Of a DNA stretch of 64,000 bases, positions 56,400 to 64,000 are shown in pieces. The stretch is from Dryococelus australis. Taxonomy: Eukaryota > Arthropoda > Insecta > Phasmatodea > Phasmatidae. The notes below the pieces were generated by a model. The model saw nothing but the letters and a program-made list of their open reading frames with translations, searched no databases and was not told the origin of the DNA. The position numbers and the translations under genes are program-made. Numbering within the stretch: position 1 is the stretch's first letter; every line of letters starts with the position of its first letter. The DNA is taken from NCBI GenBank assembly GCA_029891345.1, contig CM056998.1:170586332-170650331 (forward strand), written 5' to 3'.

Positions 56400-57900
56400 A
56401 AGGATTTTGTCTAAGAGATGGCCAATCTCCTTGGGTTCAGTTCTGCCGGGGTGCAGGAGCTTTGCTGGAATACAGAACTGGTCATGTGGCTATGCGGCAG
56501 GGCACGAAATCGGGTTGTGCTATTATGATTCGGCGCTTTACAGGTACGGTTACTTGGGCGACGTTTTAATACTGCAACTGTATTCTGTGGTTCAGGTGTA
56601 ACCAGTGTTGCAGGAGTTTTCTGTGGTCTGTTCTGATGCAGTGTATAGGATAGCTGGAGTAGGTGGTAATTCAGGCCATCTCAAGTACTCAATAACACTC
56701 TTGGGGTATGCTGCAGGTCCAGAGCGCTCAGGTGGTGAAAATGGATTGCGTGGTACAGATCTCTCTCTTGGCTCTTGTAGGTGAAGGAGAGCTTGTGCCT
56801 GTTCTCTGAGTGGAAGTCTAGCTATCTGTTTCACTAGACTTTCTCTTTTAGACCCAGCCTTTTGACAAAAGGCATCAGGATGTGGATACTACCCCACCAA
56901 ACTGCAGCGCAATTCGCCTGTATTGACTTTGCATATGTCACCGCTAGGGTGCGTGGCCTGGTAACCATCTTACCACTCAGGGGTTGCAGATCCACAATGG
57001 AGTCCACTCCGATGAAAGTAATCGCTAAAGTAGTTATACGGTTTCACACAGTGTACTTATACAAGGCTCCTGCGTTACCACAATCGAGGGATTGGTGGGG
57101 ATGGCTGATACTAGTATGTAATCTGTTCACAAGCAAAAGTGTGACTGTTATGCAATTCATACACAAACTTTGTCGGACAACCAATGATGGAGAGCTCACT
57201 ACAAACAACTTACCCCGACGTCATCTCGAGTTCCACTGAACTTCAGGGGGTGGTGCGCACTATTTCTAGGACCAAGTATTCGTGCGTCCAATTGCAAAAG
57301 TCGCATATTTATAAACTTGCTTATAAAAAAAATACTGAACAGACTCTTTTATTTAATCTCTGTGGAATACCTGAGAGTACGTTCTATGGGTAACTACAAG
57401 GTACTAAGACTACATGGAAGGGTACTCGGGTTAAAAGTTCATTACGTCAAGGAAAATGAAAACTTGATGAGAGCACCTCGAAAGCTATTGTTAGGATGGC
57501 CGGTAGATGCGACACTCAAAATACAGGAATGCTCTGTGAGAATTACTGTAGCAGAATATCTTGCAATGTTGGTGGGCGTGCTGTAGGAACATCACTATCG
57601 CTGACACGTGCTTGGGACACTAAGCCACTAAGTGGTAGTGTACAGAGGATGGTAGCATCAAAAATAACTGGGAAAGGATCCACTTTAGCTACGGGGGGGG
57701 GGGGTGTAGGGCTGCAGGGTAAATAGTGGAATAGCTCCCTGACATAGCCTACCGCAAGCTTTGTTGATGTATACCGTAGATGGGATTGTTCCGAGCAGCG
57801 CGTGCTGGAACGATGGCAACAATACAAAAACCTAACATCATGGAAGCGGGGGGGGGGGGGGGTGTTGTTGTGCCCAGTAACACGTTACTGGGCACAACGG
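56400..57900 (-). mobile_element. gag-region fossil of an LTR element, - orientation
   Basis: The - strand frame at 56592-56834 reads QIARLPLREQAQALLHLQEP, shared with the decayed segment at 47.7 kb. The frame at 57543-57827 (proline-rich) shares words with 7.4-7.7 kb on the same strand. Both sit in gag position behind the LTR at 58.0-58.8 kb. No pol motifs were seen. Broken copy. It includes G runs at 57693-57704 and 57848-57862. Confidence 0.5.
57867..57898. repeat. perfect 15-bp hairpin with 2-base loop
   Basis: GTTGTGCCCAGTAAC (57867-57881) and GTTACTGGGCACAAC (57884-57898) are exact inverse copies separated by AC. The hairpin lies directly after a 15-base G run, inside old LTR-element sequence. 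Confidence 0.92.
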
Positions 57901-57999
57901 GGCAGATTCCGAGCGGCGAATGCTGAGACTGAAGACTAGTCAATTTAATTAGGTCTGAGCGAGACAGTACCTGTTTGTGGACTATTCCATTCTGCCTAC

Positions 58000-58790
58000 C
58001 GTGGTACCCAGAAAGTTTGGCCAATGCTAATGCGTGTGGGTGTACCGGCAGTTTATTGGCTCGAGTGAGTAGTTTTTCAAGTCACCTGCAATCCCCTGGT
58101 TCGAGTGAGGTACTCTATTCTGTCTGATGGGAAATAAACAAGTGGTATGGTACTACCTTCTAACGCTGGCAAGAGCTTAGGGAAGCTTAAACCTATGTTA
58201 TCCAGGTAGATGCAACCTGGTTGTAAGCTAGCAATGGTGGGGTAGATGAGTGCTATTAAAATAACTTGTCTAACTTCCTGCGCAAATGTTGCCCAAAAGG
58301 GGCCGCAGCGTTTAGTTGTGTTGACGTGGTGGTTGGAATTCTTCGCACGAATGTGGTGAAGACTAAGCAGGGTTAGAAGGATGGCTCTGGCGACGAGGTG
58401 TGGTCGAGACTAAGGAGTGGGTTTCCTTCGGCATGAATGCAGTGAAGGTAGGTAGGTTAGAGCTAGGAGCATAGCTGATGTTGCGGACTGATCATTTCCT
58501 TCGGCAGCCAGTGCGGTGAAGGAATGGAGACTGATCCTGAGCGAGCATCGCGGCCCGCTATTTATACTGTGGCTGGGCCTACCCCTTCAGCCAGCTGGAT
58601 AGGGTTGGTCGTGCAGAGGGGAGGTGGTGCTCATAGCTTCTTGAAGGCGTGATGTCACTGGCCAGCTTGGAGGTGGGTAGGCGGCAAAGCGATACTGGTG
58701 TAGCCATCTAGTGGCATGCAGTTGAACTAGGTGCCTTTAATGCAGTCTCTGTGGGCTGGTGAATAATAAAATCTGCAGGCTGGAACATCC
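58000..58790 (-). mobile_element. LTR, - orientation (approximate ends)
   Basis: Read on the - strand there is a TATA box CAGTATAAATAGC (+ strand about 58558-58570), the recurring block CTTACAACCAGGTTGCATC (about 58204-58224) and a polyadenylation-type signal near 58134-58145. The U3 has AGCCATCTAGTGGCATGC (about 58703), as in the 35.8 kb LTR. Its high end, GGCTGGTGAATAATAAAA (about 58750), recurs at 18.99 kb. Confidence 0.55.
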
Positions 58791-58799
58791 ATTCTTGCA

Positions 58800-60690
58800 G
58801 TGGTAAAAGTAAAATTTCTTTTGCGTCACGTGGCGGTCAACAACGTAAACTCCATTGAAATTAGACGCAGGGCTATGCTTGCTGACGAGCTGAAGTCGTG
58901 TATCAGTTCTCCCTCTCTGCTGCGACAAATATTCATCCTCGAGAAGAGAGGTGAAAAACAAACTTCCTTTGCAGCAATGTTGAACTGTCCCCACAATAAC
59001 AATTTATTTTCCTCTCCGTAGTGGTTAGGCTTCTTAGGATGGCATGGGTCGAACGAAATTATTTTGAGAGAATTTGAGAATGTCCTCTGAACAGAAGTGG
59101 TCGGGCAGAGAAATTTTTATTTCGGGTGGGTACTTACCTCCTATTTTTGGGCTCGGGCATTAAAACCAAAATTAGTGGGTGAATTTTGAACACACAATAT
59201 TTTCTCAAAGTTTACATTGATAAAATTATAAAATATTTTTTCAAGAAGTAGGCTGCAATATGCTTGCCAAGAAGTTTTCATTAAAATAAAAACTAAAAAA
59301 TAAATGTGAGTATAAAATTTTATTTTGAATTTTGTTTGTCCATACGATTGAAAAACTTCCAGGCAGGTGTTTTGAAAATATTTTTATTACTACCTGAAGT
59401 TTTATGGACATGTTTGTTTTCACTGCTGTGGAATAAACTGTATTTACTTGGTCCTCATCTTCATAAAAACTACCACCGACATCCTTTTTGGTAAAAATTA
59501 ATTTAGGCCTACATGAAATTAGTATAAAATGATTCAGTTAGTTTCCAGTACTCACTCTAGTAATAGCGGTATTGCAATAATCTATTGTTACTTTAGTGAT
59601 AACTCGAAAATGAAGTAGCATACACTTATCAGAAAATTCAAACTACTGTCATTAATTACTACCATATTACTTAGCTTTTGGTTTGTTCTTTTGTCACTCA
59701 TTATAATCTCTACATTATGAAAGTCTTTTCAGTGTCTACATTACTGACAGGAATCCATACTGATTTCACTGATTTTAGTGTAGTTCATAAAAATCTGTAA
59801 CGATTTTAAACCATACTGAAAATTGTGTTTTTCTCACATCAGTATGAATAGTAATGTCACATTCATTGTTTTTTGTTCTTTCGGTGACATTACAACTTTT
59901 GAATGGTAGTAATTTGAATGTTATTTCCGTACAAACCATTTTCCACTGCATCGAAACAACAGGCAGTTCTAATTACTACTTTCTCGTAAGAAGCGGCAAA
60001 CCAATTTCATCTCGCAAAAGACTATAAATTGATAAACTAGAATTCCCTGCCCCACCAATAAAATAAACAGAACCTTAACTAATATAGTATTTGGTCGAAA
60101 CAAACATAAAATGGCGCCAAATACAAGCCGTCCTCGCATAACCTTGATATCCTTAAAAACATGTTTATCTAAATCGGACCAGACAAAAAAAAAGGTTGGT
60201 AAACCATAGACATATGAATCTTGGGAGTGCATTGTGTGCCTTCGCTGAATAAATGTGCAGGCAGCACATAGTGGCAACAGAAAATTTTGTTACCATTTTT
60301 GAGATAAATGTTTGGTGATTTTTCTAATATTCACGTTAGTATACTACCAAAGAAATTGTATTAATTATGCAACGAAAAGTGAAAAAGGATGAGAAATGCA
60401 AATTAAATTAGTTTATTTTAGAAAGTTCCAGAGATAAATCTATTTCCAAAACATAGTGGTATCCCGTAGGAGTAGGTACTTGTTGGCAATATTGCTTTGG
60501 CAGTGTAAATTCGATACTTTGATTGTGTAGATTTTTCGATCCCGAGTACTTAGAGACGATTTATTGAATTAGTATCTTAAACATGAGGTTTCAAAAGGGA
60601 AATTAATTAATTTTTCACATTTTTCACATGTTTTGTTATTGCGAGAAATTGTATTTTGTGCTTATTTCCAGATTTCACACGCCGTGAAAA
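58800..60690. other. AT-rich stretch, nothing recognised
   Basis: Short frames without domains and no repeat termini noted. Confidence 0.35.
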
Positions 60691-61190
60691 ACAGGTCTCT
60701 CTATGGATGAATATTGGAAAGAATGTTGGCACGATATTTTCGGGCAGACCCAATACCCATCCGGTATTATGGACGTTTCCTTTTTTTTTAGCTGTCGCTA
60801 CTCAGTGTTTATCTGTGCTCGACACCTTGTGATTGTCCTGACCTTGGCAGTGTGGAGAATCAACTGGACTGGAGATTGGCCAAGCTGCAACACGTACAGC
60901 AGCTTTTCTTTTTATTTCATTTCTTATCTTGCTGGGCTGGCTAGATAACTTTCTCTGATGCGTGCGAACGGACTTTCTCTCGGTCTTGTTACTCCTTGGT
61001 CTCGGGACACATCTGTGCTGGGCTGCGATGAAGTTTGTCATCTTTATCTTGAGTGCTTTGTGTGGGTTTATTTTTATACTTTGTGTAAGGTCATGTTGCA
61101 GTAAGGGACCTGACTCTGTATGCCGCGAGCCTCTTTCCAATAAAGCGTGCCATCCTACAAAGCAAGCTTTATGACTTGGTTACTTTGAAT
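60690..61190 (+). other. unassigned block ending in an AATAAA signal
   Basis: Frames at 60703-60948 and 60962-61174 (+) include hydrophobic stretches; the second begins MRTDFLSVLLLLGLGTHLCW, which would pass as a signal peptide. AATAAA occurs at 61139-61144. It could be the 3' part of an LTR or another repeat, or an unknown transcript end. No homology was recognised. Confidence 0.2.
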
Positions 61191-61551
61191 TAAGCGGGTA
61201 TTCCACACAATGTATTCCTGCACGACTTCCCCGTTTATGCCAAAATGTCAGGGAAGCTGTTGTATGGAATGGCTGTAAACAACTGGGTTTCCCCAGGGTC
61301 TGGTACAGACGGGGATCCCGGGACAGATCGGTCCAGGCCGAAAATACCGTGTGGTAACCTGCACATTTTACTGTGCTGCCCGTATAGAATAGCGAAGCAC
61401 ATCTTACCCGCATGTTTTGTGCATAGCGCATACTGGTTAGTGGCTTGTGGTAAGTGGTGGCACGAGCATCTTGACATTCTTTTGGGTGTCAGTTTGAGGC
61501 ATGTCGGACTCAAGTTAATATTCAAAGGCATTTATAAGTGAGGTTATTGAA

Positions 61552-61740
61552 ATGTATAAAAGTTATTCATGCTTATGGAAAATTGATAGTGACTACTTCA
61601 AGAACAGAAATTTGAAAGATAAAGCATTTGCAGAGATTGTGAAAAAGTTCAAAGAAGTTGACCCTAATGCTGACAAACAGGTGGTGTTGATGAAATTGCT
61701 ACACTGTACTAGAAATCTATGTACGTACAGCCGGTACCTA
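61552..61740 (+). pseudogene. MADF-domain (Myb-like) protein of a Harbinger element, truncated
   Basis: The frame reads SEVIEMYKSYSCLWKIDSDY and onward to HCTRNLCTYSRYL, covering most of a MADF domain (Trp in CLW; acidic/basic pattern FKNRNLKDKAFAEI). In Harbinger elements the second, Myb/MADF-like protein helps bring the transposase to the termini. About 60 residues remain. The frame then runs into non-homologous residues and stops at the internal deletion point shared with the opposing transposase remnant. Confidence 0.8.
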
Positions 61741-61746
61741 AAATCC

Positions 61747-61944
61747 TCAGTGTTGCTGAGAGTTTTTTGCGGGATGTTTAATGTTGCGTGTGTCCTGTTT
61801 TGTTAGTGCCGGGGTAATGAGGGAAAGTAGGTGCTTGTATGTTTCTTCATCCATTCGTAAATAATTCTTGAGATAGTCACTATCAAGAACCGGAAGGATT
61901 TTCAAATGTGAGAACCTTTTCCATCTTTCAAGCCATTTCTTCAT
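61747..61944 (-). pseudogene. HARBI1-like transposase N-terminal remnant
   Basis: The remnant covers WLERWKRFSHLKILPVLDSD, NYLRMDEETYKHLLSLITPA and LTKQDT. This is the N-terminal region that precedes the DDE nuclease in HARBI1-like transposases, where the family has YLRMDxETFxxLLxLVxPxITKQDT. The DDE catalytic part is absent, so the remnant cannot act. It is oriented towards the MADF remnant. Confidence 0.85.
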
Positions 61945-62186
61945 CTACCATGTTTTTTCTTTTTCCTCTTAGCATTTTGTATTTTCACTAAATAAACCAC
62001 GCATACCGACAGCCATATCAAATATCATCCATCTTGGAATACTGCAAACTAGGGAATATGCTCGAGAAAAAATGTGGTTTCCTGAACAGTAATAATTAAC
62101 ATTTTCCCCGGTGGGCATGCCACGCATCTTTGTGGCGTGCGCAAACATTGTGTGGAATACCCGCTTTAGGGTGTAAAATTGATTCT

Positions 62187-62232
62187 TCGATACCTCAATA
62201 CCATAGATTATTATAGGCATCGAAGAATCGAG
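62187..62232. repeat. short imperfect hairpin
   Basis: GATTCTTCGATACCT and AGGCATCGAAGAATC pair with one odd base around about 20 bases. It is related in words to the MITE-like stretch at 15.87 kb (CGATACCTCAATGCCATCGAT). Confidence 0.7.
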
Positions 62233-62649
62233 AATAAAACGGTTAATTGTTATAAATTGTCATCCACCTTCACGAGAATTTTTGTGGTTATATTGCACAG
62301 CAACAGGTCTTTGGTTTTCCAAATAGGCTTAACCTGTACCGATCTTGCATGCGTCGACTGTAATTAATGTATACTTTGATGTATGCTCTACTGGTTGTGA
62401 CTAACGAGATTAAAAGTGGGAATTCTGATTACGTCGTACAAAAGGATTTCTAATGGACGCAAGCGGGCAAGTTTAGTGTTTTCGTACCAGAAAATTCAGG
62501 GGTTTTGATCTTTAAGTACTATCAAGAATTTAACTCTTGCTGCTTTCCTGTTTATACCACTAAATAACTAAGACTCGTCTGCCTCGCGTATTTCTGCATA
62601 ACCAGAGGGAGTCAAACTCGGTAGCAGATATCACGAGTGTTCTTAGATC

Positions 62650-63480
62650 ACCTGTTCCCTGGAGAAAGATTTAAAACATGTGGAAAATAAGCTTGCGAAA
62701 GCCCGAAGTACCCCCCCCCCCTCATTTTCTTCCCGCATGGGGAGTAGACAAATCACCTGCCTCGGGGAATACTGAGCGCACCCGAATATGCACGAAGCAG
62801 AGTGCCGGGCAGAGGGTATCTACTCCCACCCTGGCCTCGCACGAAAGAGAAGTCATGAGGTGATGTCACACCTCCCACTGCGGCCAGACATTGCACATGT
62901 CCAGTGGACTATTTAAAACCGTACACGCCCAGGCTCGATCTAATACTTCGTATGCTGAGGCCTTCTACTGCTCAACAGTCTGTAGCAGCCGAGAGGCTGT
63001 TACCTTTGACGTTACCAGAGGCTCCTGCAGCCTTTACTAGAAGCTCTATTGTCGCCAACCACCACCAGCTACCAGAAGTTGTTGTTCTTCAACACTAGCA
63101 GACTTACCACACATTCCGCTGTTGCTTCTCCTGGATCAACCACCTCTACTTGCTGGTAGAGAGAACTACACCCACTGCTCTTAAAGTAGTGGTCTCCTTT
63201 TTATAGTCTCTTCTAGACACCCCTTAGATTGAGTAACTGCGACCAGAGTTATTTTCATAGCCATTAACGCCACTACCTATCTTGATTAATTTTGGAGCAG
63301 GTTGCCTACACCTGTTTACCATAGGTTACTTCCATACTACATTCTGCTTGAATAGAAGGTAGCACGCATCACTGTATTTATCGCTAATAAACACAGATTG
63401 TGCCTTTCACTGAGGGTATCCATTCTAGAGGTATTTCCCTTTGACCACTAGAAATAATATCAATTGTACGTCGTCAACAG
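62650..63480 (+). mobile_element. LTR, + orientation (approximate ends)
   Basis: There is a TATA-type box CTATTTAAAAC at about 62909-62919, then GAGCAGGTTGCCTACACCTG at about 63296, equivalent to the recurring block at 4797. AGGTAGCACGCATCAC (63357) matches AGGTAGCACGCGTCAC at about 4856. The polyadenylation signal CTAATAAACACAG is at about 63388. So it is the same LTR family as 4.0-5.27 kb, in the same orientation. Confidence 0.6.
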
Positions 63481-64000
63481 AGACAGAGTATTGATATACC
63501 AATACCATAGTGTAGGTTTGCAGAATCCCTTCAGGAATCTGTATGTCTGACACACACATTACTCACAGCCACCATTCTAGATCCCAGAGGATAGAACGGT
63601 AGAGCCCTGACCACTAGCAACTCATCCAACATGGGCGAGACAGTCACCTTAAGTTGGATCCCACCAGAGCACTTATGGTGCTGGAGGGGATATTTGCTTG
63701 GGACTGAAGGCCTAACCCTTGTTGCCACCCTCCTCCAATATTGGTAGGAAGGCAACCCATATGGCTTCATGCTCTAGGTTTACACACCAGTGGCGGGAAA
63801 CTGATTAGAGCACAGAGCTCGTGCCGGCAACCATTATTGAAAGTACATTTAGATAGGGACCTGTCTCGTGTTCACGACAATTGGGAAGTATCTTTAAGTG
63901 CCAAGGCAGGGCTCACAGAGGAAGGAGTAAAAGGCGGCCTATACCACTGCCAAGCGAGCGTGCATATTAGACCCACCTACTCTTAGTAGGCAAGCCGAAC
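63481..64000 (+). mobile_element. leader/gag start of the + strand LTR element, cut by the window edge
   Basis: GGTAGAGCCCTGACCACTAG (63599) is the inverse of CTACCGTTC/GGTGGTCTTC words at 7.66-7.87 kb, and GGAGGGGATATTTGC (63679) corresponds to GGAGGGGATATCC read inverted at 7.77 kb. It is the leader region of the same family. Broken copy, continuing beyond the window. Confidence 0.45.

Larger units (their letters stand above)
61193..62165. mobile_element. miniature PIF/Harbinger element with MADF and transposase remnants
   Basis: The ends AGCGGGTATTCCACACAATG and, inverted, AGCGGGTATTCCACACAATG are perfect over 20 bases, and TTA flanks both sides (61190-61192 and 62166-62168), the 3-bp duplication of Harbinger. 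Inside, a + strand frame from 61552 encodes a MADF domain (YSCLWKIDSDYFKNRNLKDK, then AFAEIVKKFKEVDPNADK) and a - strand frame from 61944 encodes the start of a HARBI1-like transposase (WLERWKRFSHLKILPVL, DYLKNYLRMDEETYKHLL, PALTKQDT). The two converge at about 61740-61760 and both are cut there. So a two-gene element lost its middle by one deletion. It is non-autonomous, but its exact ends and duplication suggest it is fairly young. Confidence 0.93.

Noticed and set aside
60962-61174. Small secreted or membrane peptide (MRTDFLSVLLLLGLG...)
   Set aside because: Hydrophobic T-rich sequence often gives such frames; no family match or start context supports it.

Overview
The window looks like arthropod, most probably insect, nuclear DNA. 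It spans the 3' half of one protein-coding gene on the + strand. Five exons encode the C-terminal part of the mitochondrial transport adaptor Milton/TRAK: 1051-1303, 13599-13873, 21170-21461, 33417-33535 and 50623-51051. They are separated by introns of about 12.3, 7.3, 12.0 and 17.1 kb. Splice dinucleotides and reading-frame phase agree at every junction, except for one apparent single-base frame slip inside the third exon. No second host gene, rRNA, tRNA or CRISPR array could be supported. The large repeat-filled introns, Jockey-like LINEs, Ty3/Gypsy LTR elements and hAT/pogo/Harbinger DNA transposons suggest a large-genome, perhaps hemimetabolous insect; that is inference from composition.

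Layout. Intron 1304-13598 holds a palindrome-type MITE, a + strand LTR with leader and gag remains (about 4.0-6.1 kb), a - strand counterpart (about 6.9-8.8 kb), another - strand LTR/gag piece (10.4-12.0 kb) and a near-palindromic MITE (13323-13502). Intron 13874-21169 holds several LTR-like blocks. Intron 21462-33416 is dominated by two - strand copies of one LINE family (about 22.4-26.55 and 26.56-30.5 kb), the first split by a small TIR element, followed by an LTR/gag fossil (31.2-32.85 kb). Intron 33536-50622 holds another LTR/gag fossil (34.3-35.9 kb), a TA-flanked element with terminal inverted repeats of about 560 bases and a Tigger-like MITE nested in it (36529-39769), a hAT transposon with exact 8-bp target duplications (40521-43641), a pogo/Tigger remnant and a Ty3/Gypsy pol fossil with its LTR (45.4-50.3 kb). 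Downstream of the stop codon lie a 3' UTR of unknown length, three or four MITEs (one hAT MITE with an exact 8-bp duplication), a - strand LTR/gag fossil (56.4-58.8 kb), a miniature Harbinger element carrying the start of both its genes (61193-62165) and a + strand LTR with leader at the window edge.

The most interesting signals are these: (1) the exon-3 frame slip, shown by splice-phase logic; (2) a hairpin-embedded polyadenylation signal recurring in diverged LTR copies; (3) two LINE copies with unrelated microsatellites at the same homologous position; (4) the long-TIR element with interleaved inverted arms; (5) the Harbinger miniature with convergent MADF and transposase remnants; (6) a dozen long G/C homopolymer runs and two nearly perfect short-loop hairpins. 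LTR-element boundaries are approximate, because they were read by eye.
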